Below, piece after piece: positions 1-8,907 of a DNA stretch of 64,000 nucleotides (position 1 is its first letter; every line of letters begins with the position of its first letter). Both the position numbers and the translations under genes were made by a program. Source of the DNA: Pontixanthobacter rizhaonensis (GTDB taxonomy: Bacteria; Pseudomonadota; Alphaproteobacteria; Sphingomonadales; Sphingomonadaceae); the NCBI RefSeq assembly GCF_012972675.1, contig NZ_JABCRE010000002.1:609001-673000 (forward strand), given 5' to 3'. The notes beneath the pieces are model-generated. The model was given only the letters and a program-made list of their open reading frames with translations. It ran no database searches and was not told the origin of the DNA.

Positions 1-356
1 ACATTGAGAAGCGGATTTATGTAATAACCCAAACTGGCGGCATAGACATTGCCGTTCTGGATCGCCCAAACATAGACCAGCCAGTTAATCCCGATCAATG
101 TGGCACTCGCGGTCAGGATCAGCAGGCTGCGCTTGTCTTTCAGCGCGGCGATCAGGTCTTGTCCCTGTTTTCTAAGAAAGACGATCAGCAGGCAAAAGGG
201 CAGCGTCCAGATGATCCGCCAGCCGACAAATTCAAACGGGGGCACAGATTGCACTAAAATCAGATAAAGCGGCAGAAACCCCCACATCACATAGGCTGCG
301 AGAGCGGGAGGCAGCCCAGATTTGGGTGTTTCTAAATTGGAATCGGCTTGAGGCAC
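1..356 (-). CDS. rarD: EamA/RarD-type transporter, 3' end cut by window edge
   Basis: Reading leftwards from a GTG at 356-354, the frame is open to the window edge and encodes about 118 residues. After a short polar N-terminus come hydrophobic segments with the RarD-type landmarks MWGFLPLY, NWLVYVWAIQNG and ASLGYYINPLLNV, which belong to the first EamA repeat of RarD-like drug/metabolite-superfamily permeases. The remaining transmembrane segments would lie outside the window. The GTG is preceded by AAGGG at a workable distance, and no ATG lies between it and the first membrane segment. Substrate is unknown; RarD was named for chloramphenicol sensitivity in Pseudomonas but its physiological role is unclear. 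Identification rests on motif recall. Confidence 0.8.
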   Translation of the reverse strand, partial: MPQADSNLETPKSGLPPALAAYVMWGFLPLYLILVQSVPPFEFVGWRIIWTLPFCLLIVFLRKQGQDLIAALKDKRSLLILTASATLIGINWLVYVWAIQNGNVYAASLGYYINPLLN

Positions 357-770
357 CCGCTGCCCTTAGGCCGGGCATTATAGACCGGCAAGCGGCAGCT
401 AGTTGGCTGGTTGATCAAAAACTTTCCTACCGGATGCGATCCTGACGCTCCTGTTGCAGTCTATTCATAAAAAGCACTCTATATATGAACATCAAATAGC
501 GCTGGGAATTACAGTGAGGCGCATATCTTCGGCTGTTCCCACCGACAGCCAAGGCGCGGCCCCTATGGGTTGTGGAAGGGGCTTGGTTGTCAATGTTTGG
601 CAATCAGCCCCTTTAACGCACCCTTACAGCGCGGGGCTTTTCCAAAATTACCAAGTTAAGTTTTGGCTTGTTTCCTTCCCTAATCGGGACATCCAAAATC
701 TTAACTCTACCGTGCAATATGTCGTTAACTCTGCAGAGTGATGCAGGGATATCAATTACCGGAGTTCCCC
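357..770. other. Intergenic region between divergent rarD and lipoprotein genes
   Basis: About 410 bases with no convincing gene. A 95-codon open frame beginning at 454 (TTG) runs into the next gene, but it has no ribosome binding site, no recognisable motif and an irregular composition, so I treat it as non-coding. The stretch should hold the divergent promoters of rarD and the lipoprotein gene. I could not place a promoter with confidence. Confidence 0.5.
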
Positions 771-1487
771 ATGATCAAGCGTTCATCACTCTTCTTAGCG
801 ATCAGTCCAATTACCCTTTTGGCAGCGTGCAGCAGCGGCGCTGAGGAAGAGGTTGTGGGCGAAATGGATCCGGCGGCGGAGCAGGCGCTGAATGACCAGA
901 TTATGGTTGATCCAGATCTGGCCAACCAGAACGAGGCCAACGCGGTTCTCACCGGCGGGACGGATCAATCTATCCCGGCGGAGAATATGACGCCGGAGGC
1001 GATCAATGCTGCACGCGAAGCTGCCTTTGCGTTGGTTGGCGGAAGCGACGGGTTCAAGGAACTGCCTGCGGCCAAGGAGCTAGGTCAGACAATTCCTGAA
1101 GAATCAACATTGACTGCAGCAGCGCGGGCGGCAGCCACACCGGGCGGTGCAAACTGCGCCGAGCAGGCAGAGTATTCCGCAGCGTGGGCCGCGAAGTTAC
1201 CAGCCGATTTTCCTGTGTATCCGCGCGGAACCACCAAAGAAGCTGCAGGAACCGATGCGGGTGACTGTTCGCTCCGCGTGGTCAATTACTTGACGCCGGT
1301 ACCGCTTGATGATGTGCTGACTTTCTATCACAGCCGGGCGCTGTCTGCGGGCTATTCTTCCGAACATGTCTCATATGATGGTGACCGCATTGTCAGCGGC
1401 ACCAAAGGGCGCGGTAGCTATGTTGTATATGGCCGCCAGTTGCCTTCTGGTGTGACCGAGATCGATCTGATCACCAGCGGCAATTAA
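771..1487 (+). CDS. Predicted lipoprotein of unknown function
   Basis: A 238-residue protein starting at the ATG at 771, preceded by GGAG at 761. An in-frame upstream ATG at 738 lacks a ribosome binding site and would spoil the signal peptide. The N-terminus is a lipoprotein signal (MIKRSSLFLAISPITLLAAC) with the lipobox LAAC, so Cys20 should be lipidated. An acidic, low-complexity region follows, and then a more ordered C-terminal domain containing PADFPVYPRGTTKEAAG and two cysteines. I recognise no named family. It is convergent with astD, whose stop lies 9 bases downstream. Probably attached to a membrane facing the periplasm; function unknown. Confidence 0.8.
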   Translation: MIKRSSLFLAISPITLLAACSSGAEEEVVGEMDPAAEQALNDQIMVDPDLANQNEANAVLTGGTDQSIPAENMTPEAINAAREAAFALVGGSDGFKELPAAKELGQTIPEESTLTAAARAAATPGGANCAEQAEYSAAWAAKLPADFPVYPRGTTKEAAGTDAGDCSLRVVNYLTPVPLDDVLTFYHSRALSAGYSSEHVSYDGDRIVSGTKGRGSYVVYGRQLPSGVTEIDLITSGN

Positions 1488-1496
1488 GCGCAGGAA

Positions 1497-2951
1497 TTAA
1501 GACTGTTTCATGCCAACGCCGATAGTGGCACGTGGCTGGTCCATTTCCGTGCTTGCCACCGGATAAGCGCAATAATCCGCTGCATAAAACGCGGCCGGAC
1601 GGTGATTGCCTGATAATCCAATTCCGCCAAATGGTGCGTTGGAGGACGCGCCGTTGGTGGGCCGGTTCCAATTGATGATACCGGCACGAATATTAGCCCA
1701 GAACCGGTTATAATCTTGCGGACTGCCGCCAATCAGCGATGCTGACAAACCAAACCGTGTGCGATTGGCTTCGATGATGGCTTGATCAAAATCGTCTACT
1801 TTGATGACCTGCAACAGCGGCCCGAACAATTCCACATCCGGACGGTCTGGCATTGCTGTGGTGTCGATAATGCCCGGTGATATGAAGGGTAAATTATCGT
1901 TGGGGCGCTGCATATGACGGATGGCTTTGCCGCCATTTGACAACAGATACAGGAAGCTTTCGACCAGTTGGTCTGCAGAGGCGTTGTCAATCACCGGCCC
2001 CATAAACGGCGCGGGATCAGCAAAGGGCTCACCCACGATCAACCTGCCGACTGTGGCCTTCAGTTCTTCAATCACTGGATCGTACATGTCGGCTGTAATG
2101 ATCAACCGCCGTGCGGCTGTGCAGCGCTGGCCGGCACTGGTGAAAGCTGATTGGACGATCAGTGTAACAGCGTCGCTGATCTTGGGCGTATCGATGACCA
2201 CGATAGGGTTGTTGCCGCCCATTTCCAAAGCCACAATTTTGCCAGGATTGGTCGCCAGCTTTTTATTGATCGCAATGCCCGCCTGCGCAGACCCTGTGAA
2301 TAGTACGCCATCAACACCGCGATGGGCGACTAGCGCTTTGCCTTCTTCCGGCCCGCCGACAAAGAATTGGGCGACAGCAGCGGAGATGCCCGCCTTGCTT
2401 AGGCATTCCATCAGCAATTGTCCCACCGCCGGAGTTTTCTCGCTCGGCTTGAAGATCACGACATTGCCAGCAATCAAGGCAGGAATAATATGGCCGTTGG
2501 GTAGATGCGCGGGGAAGTTATACGGGCCCAGAACAACCATTACGCCGTGCGGCTTGTGGCGGACCGCGGCAGTCCCTTGCAGGGCACTGTTCAGTTTTTT
2601 CTGGCCAGTCCGCTCCGCAAAAGCTGTCACGGAAATATCGACCTTATTGATGACCGATTCAACTTCTGTCCGGGCTTCCCAAAGCGGCTTTCCGGTTTCT
2701 TTGGCGATTAATTCTGCAAGATTATCGGATTCCTTGCGCACTTCGTTGGCGAAGCGGCGGCACAGTTCAATCCGCGTCGCAAGCGGCTTGGCTGCCCATT
2801 CCGGCCAAGCACGGCGAGCACGATCAACTGCTGCGTCAACATCGCCCACTTTGCCACGCCACAGCTCTTCACCGGTCGCGGGTTCGAAAGAGATGATTTC
2901 TGTCTGCGCCACGGTGATATTCTCTCTCAGTGTCATGGGGGCCTGGATCAT
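1497..2951 (-). CDS. astD: N-succinylglutamate 5-semialdehyde dehydrogenase
   Basis: A 484-residue NAD(P)+-dependent aldehyde dehydrogenase matching AstD in length. AstD oxidises N-succinylglutamate semialdehyde to N-succinylglutamate in the AST arginine-degradation pathway. Seen here: the Rossmann segment PYNFPAHLPNGHIIPAL, FTGSAQAG, the general-base glutamate in ALEMGGNNP, and the catalytic cysteine in SAGQRCTAARRL (about residue 277). The C-terminal GASSNAPFGGIGLSGNHRP is typical of AstD. The start at 2951 has AGGA six bases upstream; a second ATG at 2936 is possible. No astA, astB or astE lies nearby, so the rest of the pathway must be elsewhere. A 13-base perfect palindrome covers its ribosome binding site (separate entry). 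Confidence 0.9.
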   Translation of the reverse strand: MIQAPMTLRENITVAQTEIISFEPATGEELWRGKVGDVDAAVDRARRAWPEWAAKPLATRIELCRRFANEVRKESDNLAELIAKETGKPLWEARTEVESVINKVDISVTAFAERTGQKKLNSALQGTAAVRHKPHGVMVVLGPYNFPAHLPNGHIIPALIAGNVVIFKPSEKTPAVGQLLMECLSKAGISAAVAQFFVGGPEEGKALVAHRGVDGVLFTGSAQAGIAINKKLATNPGKIVALEMGGNNPIVVIDTPKISDAVTLIVQSAFTSAGQRCTAARRLIITADMYDPVIEELKATVGRLIVGEPFADPAPFMGPVIDNASADQLVESFLYLLSNGGKAIRHMQRPNDNLPFISPGIIDTTAMPDRPDVELFGPLLQVIKVDDFDQAIIEANRTRFGLSASLIGGSPQDYNRFWANIRAGIINWNRPTNGASSNAPFGGIGLSGNHRPAAFYAADYCAYPVASTEMDQPRATIGVGMKQS

Positions 2952-2963
2952 CTAGGTCCTAGA
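2951..2963 (-). promoter_or_regulatory. Palindrome over the astD ribosome binding site
   Basis: A perfect inverted repeat, TCTAGG-T-CCTAGA on the plus strand, contains the AGGA Shine-Dalgarno of astD and ends on the first base of its start codon. It could act as an operator or as a short RNA hairpin that hides the ribosome binding site. It carries two CTAG tetranucleotides, a sequence usually rare in proteobacterial genomes. Function is inferred only. Confidence 0.4.
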
Positions 2964-3023
2964 CCCGGATCATACGACCAAAAATCATTGTTTCAAAGGC
3001 TTCTAGTGTCCCTTCCGCCAAGG

Positions 3024-4505
3024 TCAATTGCTGCGATCATCACCTGTGATATGGCCGCGCGGGGTTGGGGGAGTGCCATGCGCTTCGCCCATACGGCGCA
3101 GGGCTGCAATCTTGTCATTTAGCGGCCCCCAATCATCGCGTTCCGCAATAGCATCCCACAGGGTTTCAACTTCGTCGATCAACATCGTTTCTGGTGCGTT
3201 GTCAGTCCAATAGGGATGCGGATCATCCACAGCTTTGTAATTCCGGAACGCCTCTGCCAGCGCCCCCCGGGCATTTTGACCGCCCCGATGAGTGTAAAAG
3301 AAGCTGTCCGGCTGCTCTCCGCTGCTGCGCATGGCCTGTTCACAGACTGCAACCAGCTGCGCGTCTGTTTCAGCATCTTGTGAATGTACGCCCATCCGCC
3401 AACACCAGCGGCGCGCGATTGCCTCCATATAGAGGGGGCCAAAGCGCTCTAACGCAGCAATCAGTGGAGGGGCGTCTGCCAGCAATCTCAGCGCGACCGC
3501 AAATTGCCCGCAATTCCAATGGATAGCCTCCGGCTGGCGGCCAAATGCGTATAGGCCGGAGCTATCAAAATATGCGGCGGTGAAGCTTTGATCCCACTTT
3601 GGCAGCCAGCGCCACGGGCCATAATCGAAACTTTCGCCGGTAATATTCATATTATCGGTATTGAGAACACCGTGGACAAAGCCGGCGACCATATAGCTGG
3701 CGGCCAAATCTGCCATTCGTTCAACCAATTGGTGCATCAGCTGGACGGCGGGCTCATCACGGCCCGGCGCATCTTCAGGCGGCGGCGGCCCGGGGAAGTT
3801 TGCCAGGCAATAATCGACCAGCGCGGCCATATGATCTGGCTCTTCCAGCGCTAATAGCCGTTGAAAAGTCCCGATGCGAATATGACCATGACTGAGACGT
3901 ACCATGACTGCGGAACGCGCAGGAGACGGTTCGTCGCCGCGGGTCAATTCTTCGCCGGTTTCGATAATAGACAGCGTTTTAGAGGTGTTTACGCCCAGCG
4001 TTTCCAACATTTCGGTGGCCAGAATTTCGCGGACGCCGCCTTTGAGCGTTAACCTGCCATCACCCGACCGGCTATGCGGTGTCCGGCCAGACCCCTTGGT
4101 ACCCAGATCAAGCAAGCGGCCCTGTGCATCACGTAGTTGGGCGAACAAGAACCCGCGCCCGTCGCCGATCTCCGGATTATAGACCCGAAATTGATGGCCA
4201 TGATATCGGAGCGCAAGAGGCTGCGGTAGATTCTGCGACAACGGCGCGAATCGCCCGAAATGTTCTTCCCACGCAGCAGCAGACAGATCCCCGAGGCCAA
4301 CGCTGGCATCATGCAGATCATGACGAAAGCGCGTCTTGGTCATCGGAAAGTCTGCAGAAAGGACAGGATCACCCAACCAATCAGCCAATTCCAACAGTTT
4401 TGGGTCAGGCCTGTAGGCGGCGGCTTGCGGTTCGGCCTTCATGCAGCGATAATGGGGATAAGGATCGTTAGGCGCAAGGCAGCCAGCTAAGAGAAATAGG
4501 GACAT
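3024..4505 (-). CDS. selO: Protein adenylyltransferase SelO (YdiU family)
   Basis: Up to 493 residues, matching SelO pseudokinases, which transfer AMP from ATP to Ser/Thr/Tyr of target proteins. Family landmarks visible are YHGHQFRVYNPEIGDGRGFL, LDLGTKGSGRTPHSRSGDGRLTL, REILATEML and the metal-binding region HGVLNTDNMNITGESFDYGPW. The start is uncertain. The 4505 ATG gives an N-terminus that mimics a lipobox (LLAGC), which I think is accidental, while an internal ATG at 4442 (MKAEPQ) is the likelier family start. Neither has a strong ribosome binding site. It is divergent from the hydrolase gene at 4515 with only about 10 bases between the longest frames. SelO in bacteria is linked to redox protein modification. 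Confidence 0.9.
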   Translation of the reverse strand: MSLFLLAGCLAPNDPYPHYRCMKAEPQAAAYRPDPKLLELADWLGDPVLSADFPMTKTRFRHDLHDASVGLGDLSAAAWEEHFGRFAPLSQNLPQPLALRYHGHQFRVYNPEIGDGRGFLFAQLRDAQGRLLDLGTKGSGRTPHSRSGDGRLTLKGGVREILATEMLETLGVNTSKTLSIIETGEELTRGDEPSPARSAVMVRLSHGHIRIGTFQRLLALEEPDHMAALVDYCLANFPGPPPPEDAPGRDEPAVQLMHQLVERMADLAASYMVAGFVHGVLNTDNMNITGESFDYGPWRWLPKWDQSFTAAYFDSSGLYAFGRQPEAIHWNCGQFAVALRLLADAPPLIAALERFGPLYMEAIARRWCWRMGVHSQDAETDAQLVAVCEQAMRSSGEQPDSFFYTHRGGQNARGALAEAFRNYKAVDDPHPYWTDNAPETMLIDEVETLWDAIAERDDWGPLNDKIAALRRMGEAHGTPPTPRGHITGDDRSN

Positions 4506-4514
4506 CTCCGCCGC

Positions 4515-5387
4515 ATGGACACATTATACACCAGCCGTTTTTGGGAAAGCCCGGACGGTCTCAAGCTACATTATCGCCATTATGAGGCACGCAGCGGCAC
4601 CGGTGACACGTCACCGCCAATCATCTGTATGCACGGATTGACCCGCAATTCCCGGGATTTCGCGGTGCTGGCGCGGCACTTGTCAGAAAATCATACGGTG
4701 CTGGTTCCCGAAATGCGGGGCCGCGGGCAAAGTGAATACGCCAAGGATTTCGCGACCTATAATCCGCTCACTTATGTCAGTGATGTGGAGGCCTTGCTGG
4801 CCAAAGAGGGTATTGAACGTTTCATCGCGGTGGGCACGTCTTTGGGCGGTTTGATGACGATGTTGATGGCATTTGCCGATGCCAACCGGTTTGCCGGTGT
4901 TGTTCTGAACGATATTGGTCCGGAAATTGACCCCAAGGGGATTGAGCGCATCCGTGAATATGTCGGGCAGGGGCGCAGCTATCCTTCATGGATGCACGCA
5001 GCGCGCGCGTTGGAAGAGGAGCACGCATCCTCTTTTCCGGCATTTACCCTTGATGATTGGCTGGAAATGGCAAAGCGCGGCATGGTTGTTCAGCAAAACG
5101 GGCGCATCGCGTTCGATTATGACATGAATATCGCTGAACCGTTTCAGGATGATGATGGCGCCGCGCCGCCAAACCTATGGCCCGCGCTAGAGGCTTTGGC
5201 CGATACCCCGACATTGATTGTCCGCGGCGCATTTTCGGACCTGCTGACAGAAAAAACTATGGCCGAGATGTTGGCTCGCTTACCCAAAGCCACATCTGTG
5301 ACAGTGCCTGATATTGGCCATGCACCATTGCTGGAAGAAGGCATCGCAATCGCTGCTATTGATGATCTGGTGGCCCAAGCAGTATGA
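4515..5387 (+). CDS. Alpha/beta-fold hydrolase
   Basis: A 290-residue alpha/beta hydrolase. The oxyanion/HG motif is CMHGLTRNSRDF, the nucleophile elbow is GTSLGG (Ser), and the terminal histidine is in DIGHAPLLEE. The acid residue is probably Asp in the GAFSDLLTE segment. There is no signal peptide, so the protein is likely cytoplasmic. It resembles the broad family of esterases, haloperoxidase-like and C-C hydrolases, and the substrate cannot be told from sequence. Its last four bases ATGA are the start of the downstream glycosyltransferase gene, so the two are translationally coupled. Confidence 0.85.
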   Translation: MDTLYTSRFWESPDGLKLHYRHYEARSGTGDTSPPIICMHGLTRNSRDFAVLARHLSENHTVLVPEMRGRGQSEYAKDFATYNPLTYVSDVEALLAKEGIERFIAVGTSLGGLMTMLMAFADANRFAGVVLNDIGPEIDPKGIERIREYVGQGRSYPSWMHAARALEEEHASSFPAFTLDDWLEMAKRGMVVQQNGRIAFDYDMNIAEPFQDDDGAAPPNLWPALEALADTPTLIVRGAFSDLLTEKTMAEMLARLPKATSVTVPDIGHAPLLEEGIAIAAIDDLVAQAV

Positions 5388-6535
5388 CTAAGATCCCGGC
5401 GGCCAAACCGCGTATTCTGCATCTCCATTCGACATTTTCGGCGGGCGGTAAAGAGGTCCGTTGCGCGCAATTGATCAATGCGTTTGGTGGTGCATTTAGC
5501 CATGCGATTGTGTCAGCAATGCCTGAACGAATGGCAGCTGCTCAGCTTATTTCTTCCGGCCTTTCAGTTACCTATCCGCAAAACTTCCCATCGCTTAGCG
5601 GCCGGCCAACACCCGGTAGGCTGCACAAATTGGCGAGCGCGATGCGGGGATATGATCTGGTTCTGACATATAATTGGGGGGCAATGGATGCCGTTATGGC
5701 GCATACATTGTTCAGCACCATGTTAGAGTTGCCGCCGCTTATCCATCATGAAGACGGGTTCAACGAGGACGAGCAGAAAAAGCTTAAAGCCTCGCGAAAC
5801 CTTTATCGCAGGATCGCGCTGGGTAAATCATCAGGTTTGGTGGTCCCCTCCGAAGTGCTGGAAGAAGTGGCGTTGGACGTTTGGGATCAGCCGATGGGCC
5901 GTGTGAAACGTATTCCCAACGGCATTGATACCAAGAAATTTGCCAAGAAGCCCAAGCCTGACGCACTGCGCGGCATAGTGAAGCGGCCGGATGAATTCTG
6001 GGTGGGAACTCTGGCAGGGCTCCGGCCGGTTAAGAACTTGCGCAAATTGGTAAGATCCTTCGCTGGTCTACCAGCGGAATGGCAATTGGTCATCGTGGGC
6101 GAGGGCCCTGAAGAAGATGCGATCCGTGCGGAAGCTGACCGGCTTGAAATTGGTCACCGCGTCCACTTGCCCGGCTTTGCAGCCGATCCGGCACGGTTCA
6201 TCGGTCTGTTCGATATTTTTGCGCTATCTTCAGATACGGAACAATTTCCACTATCCGTCCTGGAAGCGATGGCAGCGGCAATACCCGTCGTGTCGACCGA
6301 CGTAGGCGATGTATCCGATATGGTGAGCGAACCTAACCGTCCGTTTGTGGTCAAAGAAAATGACGCTTCCAATCTGGCCAGCGCTTTGGAAGCCTTGGTG
6401 GCGGATAAAGCGCTCAGAAAATCTCTTGGTGAAGCCAACCGCGTCAAAGCGCTCGCGGAATTTGATGAAGCCCGAATGATAGATACCTATCGGCGGCTAT
6501 ACTCATCAGCAATGGGCGTCAGCGTTCGAAAATAG
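5384..6535 (+). CDS. GT4-type glycosyltransferase
   Basis: A 383-residue glycosyltransferase of the GT-B fold, probably family 4. The N-terminal acceptor domain contains HSTFSAGGKEVRCAQL and a HEDGFNEDE segment. The C-terminal donor domain contains GTLAGLRPVKNL, VIVGEGPEED, VHLPGF and the sugar-nucleotide motif SSDTEQFPLSVLEAMA, with the E-x7-E spacing of retaining GT4 enzymes. It starts at the ATG overlapping the stop of the hydrolase. Acceptor and sugar are unknown. Sphingomonads use such enzymes for glycolipids and exopolysaccharide, but no polysaccharide cluster surrounds it. A 133-base gap separates it from the next gene. Confidence 0.85.
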   Translation: MTKIPAAKPRILHLHSTFSAGGKEVRCAQLINAFGGAFSHAIVSAMPERMAAAQLISSGLSVTYPQNFPSLSGRPTPGRLHKLASAMRGYDLVLTYNWGAMDAVMAHTLFSTMLELPPLIHHEDGFNEDEQKKLKASRNLYRRIALGKSSGLVVPSEVLEEVALDVWDQPMGRVKRIPNGIDTKKFAKKPKPDALRGIVKRPDEFWVGTLAGLRPVKNLRKLVRSFAGLPAEWQLVIVGEGPEEDAIRAEADRLEIGHRVHLPGFAADPARFIGLFDIFALSSDTEQFPLSVLEAMAAAIPVVSTDVGDVSDMVSEPNRPFVVKENDASNLASALEALVADKALRKSLGEANRVKALAEFDEARMIDTYRRLYSSAMGVSVRK

Positions 6536-6668
6536 GGCGGCGTTTAGTTGGCTGCTTCACGTGATGTTCACGCTGCGGGGGACAGCAACGCAAACATGAA
6601 TTGCATCGCTTGGCTCATAGTCTAAAGACGGTGCTCCGACATTAGCAGATAAATGGGGTGAGCCACCC

Positions 6669-7457
6669 GTGGCCCTAACACCGACGACACCAAATTCACC
6701 GAGCAATTCCCGCCAAGAGAAAAAAGCGGCGGAGGAAGACGTTTTGATGCGGGAGGTGGACGAAGCCGTTCGCCAGGATCAAATGTCAGAATTTGCCGAG
6801 AAATATGGCAAGCCGCTGATCGCCGCCATTATTTTGGGTTTGGCTGTATTTGGTGGTTATCTGTATTGGGATGGTCTGCAGCAAACCAAAATGGAAGAAA
6901 ATTCCGAAGTGCTGACCAGTGCGCTGGATCAGCTGGAGGCTGGTAATCTGGAAACTGCGACTACAACGCTGGAGCCATTGATTGGCGAAAGCAACGGCGG
7001 TGCCAAAGCAGCGGCGCAATTGCTGCAAGGCGGCATTGCGCAAGAACAAGGCAAAGCTGAAGAGGCCGCACGGGTATTCGCCGCAGTCGCCGGCGATTCA
7101 GACGCCCCCGAAGTTCTGCGTGATTTGGCAACTATTCGTGAAATTTCCGCCACCTATGACACACGCGATCCGGCAGAAGTGATTGAGCGGCTGAAGCCGA
7201 TGGCAGTTCCTGGTAACGCTTGGTTCGGCAGCGCGGGTGAAATGGTCGCGATGGCTTATTTGGAGCAGGGCAAGCGGGCAGAAGCTGGTACGTTGCTGGC
7301 TGAAATCGCCAAGAATGAAGATGTGCCTGAAAGCCTCCGTTCGCGCACTCGCCAGCTGGCTGGGTTGCTGGGCGTAGATGCAATCGAAGACGTCGATGAA
7401 GTTCTTGAAGAAATTGGCGCGAATGAAGCGGCAGCTCCGGCTGCACCAGCGCAATAA
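6669..7457 (+). CDS. YfgM-like membrane-anchored TPR protein
   Basis: A 262-residue protein starting at GTG 6669 with GGGGTGAG upstream. A charged cytoplasmic N-terminus (about residues 1-44) precedes one transmembrane segment (GKPLIAAIILGLAVFGGYLYW), then a periplasmic helical region with TPR-like repeats and an Ala/Pro tail. This is the layout of YfgM/TPR_21 proteins, which associate with the Sec translocon and periplasmic chaperones. In many proteobacteria the gene sits directly before bamB, as here (33 bases), supporting the assignment. In E. coli der follows bamB; here der is absent and a methyltransferase gene follows. Confidence 0.8.
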   Translation: MALTPTTPNSPSNSRQEKKAAEEDVLMREVDEAVRQDQMSEFAEKYGKPLIAAIILGLAVFGGYLYWDGLQQTKMEENSEVLTSALDQLEAGNLETATTTLEPLIGESNGGAKAAAQLLQGGIAQEQGKAEEAARVFAAVAGDSDAPEVLRDLATIREISATYDTRDPAEVIERLKPMAVPGNAWFGSAGEMVAMAYLEQGKRAEAGTLLAEIAKNEDVPESLRSRTRQLAGLLGVDAIEDVDEVLEEIGANEAAAPAAPAQ

Positions 7458-7490
7458 ATTGCGCGGCATGGATAGGATGTTTCTTACACA

Positions 7491-8843
7491 ATGATTGGTA
7501 TTCATTTTGCTAGTTTTGGCCGCGCAGCTGCCGGCCTCGCGCTGATCGGCAGCTTGGCCGCGTGTAGTGGCGGTTTGTTCGGCGGTGGCGGAGACGAAAA
7601 AACCACACCGACTGTCGGTAATCGGGTTCCTGTCTTGTCGAGAATCGTCAATGGCGCTGCGGCTGACCCCGCACTTGCCGGTCTGTCGGTGGTGTTGCCG
7701 CCACCTACCGTAAATAGCGAATGGGCACAGGCAGGAGGCAATGCCGGGAAATCCAATGGCCATGTGGCGTTGGCAGAAAACCCCAAAATTGCCTGGACGG
7801 CCAATATTGCCGGCTCAACCAACCGCCGCCGGTTGGCGTCATCACCCGTAGTGGGTGGTGGTAAACTGTTCGCGGTTGATACCGGTGGTGTGGTCCATGC
7901 GTTTGACGCGCAAAGCGGCGCAAAAAGTTGGACGTACCGCATGACCGTGGGGGATGGTTTGGAATCATCCGCATTTGGCGGCGGGGCCAGCTATAATGGC
8001 GGGCGCATTTATGCGACCAATGGTGTCGGCGAAGTCGTCGCGCTGGACGCGTCTACCGGCACTGAAATTTGGAAAGCCAAACCGGCGGGTCCGTTGCGCG
8101 GTGCGCCAACTGTGGCATTCAATGCTGCATTCGTGATGACGCAGGACAATCAGATTGTTGCCCTCAGCACAACGGATGGAAGCAATCTTTGGTCTGAATC
8201 GGGATCAAGCACGCAAGCCGGCGTATTTGGTGTCGCAGCACCGTCCGCAGGGCAAGGTACCATCATTGCAGGGTATAGCTCGGGCGAACTCGCCGCATAC
8301 CGTTACGAAAACGGCCGGACATTGTGGTCAGACGCTTTGGCGCGGACATCAATCTCCACCGAAGTGGGTGCGCTGACGGATATTGATGCTGATCCTATTA
8401 TTGATCAGGGCCGTGTTTATGCTCTGGGTCAGGGCGGCCGCATGGCTGCTTATGAACTGGTTACCGGACAGCGGATTTGGGAAATTACTGTTGCTGGTAT
8501 TTCCACACCGGCAATCGCGGGTGAATGGATTTTCGCTTTAACCGATGATGCGCGGATGCTTGCGATTGCGCGCGCTACCGGGAAGATCCGCTGGATCACT
8601 CAGATGGAGCGGTTCAAGGATGCGAAAGACAAAGAAGGTCCAATTTTTTGGACTGGACCCGTCTTGGCTGGCAATTCTCTTTGGGCAGCGAGTACAGAGG
8701 GTGAGCTCCACCGGATCAGCATTGGCGAAGGGTCGAGCAGCTTGTTTATGGATATGAAAGAGCCGATTTCATTGGCTCCAATCGCTGCAAACCAAACGCT
8801 GTATATTCTTGATGATAGCGGGCGCATTACTGCACTGCGGTAG
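7491..8843 (+). CDS. bamB: Outer membrane protein assembly factor BamB
   Basis: A 450-residue lipoprotein. The signal peptide ends in the lipobox LAAC, placing the lipidated Cys at 25, followed by a Gly-rich spacer. The rest is an eight-bladed PQQ-type beta propeller with repeated GxVxALDAxTGxxxW units, for example VVALDASTGTEIWKAK, IVALSTTDGSNLW and MAAYELVTGQRIWE. BamB is the propeller component of the BAM complex that folds beta-barrel proteins into the outer membrane. Its place behind the YfgM-like gene is the classical context. The Shine-Dalgarno is weak (AGGATG, somewhat far from the ATG), which could mean coupling to the upstream gene. Confidence 0.93.
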   Translation: MIGIHFASFGRAAAGLALIGSLAACSGGLFGGGGDEKTTPTVGNRVPVLSRIVNGAAADPALAGLSVVLPPPTVNSEWAQAGGNAGKSNGHVALAENPKIAWTANIAGSTNRRRLASSPVVGGGKLFAVDTGGVVHAFDAQSGAKSWTYRMTVGDGLESSAFGGGASYNGGRIYATNGVGEVVALDASTGTEIWKAKPAGPLRGAPTVAFNAAFVMTQDNQIVALSTTDGSNLWSESGSSTQAGVFGVAAPSAGQGTIIAGYSSGELAAYRYENGRTLWSDALARTSISTEVGALTDIDADPIIDQGRVYALGQGGRMAAYELVTGQRIWEITVAGISTPAIAGEWIFALTDDARMLAIARATGKIRWITQMERFKDAKDKEGPIFWTGPVLAGNSLWAASTEGELHRISIGEGSSSLFMDMKEPISLAPIAANQTLYILDDSGRITALR

Positions 8844-8907
8844 ATTGCCCGCATATCTGCACCCGTTACCGATGAATTAACCGTTTTTCGGTATGCGATG
8901 GGGCATG

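Noticed and set aside
454-741. 95-residue open frame in the intergenic region
   Set aside because: TTG start without ribosome binding site, no motif, unusual composition, and it runs into the lipoprotein gene.
1921-2955. 344-residue plus-strand frame opposite astD
   Set aside because: Antisense shadow of a well-supported aldehyde dehydrogenase gene.
4443-4505. Lipoprotein signal at the N-terminus of SelO
   Set aside because: LLAGC resembles a lipobox, but SelO is cytoplasmic and the internal ATG 4442 is the likelier start.
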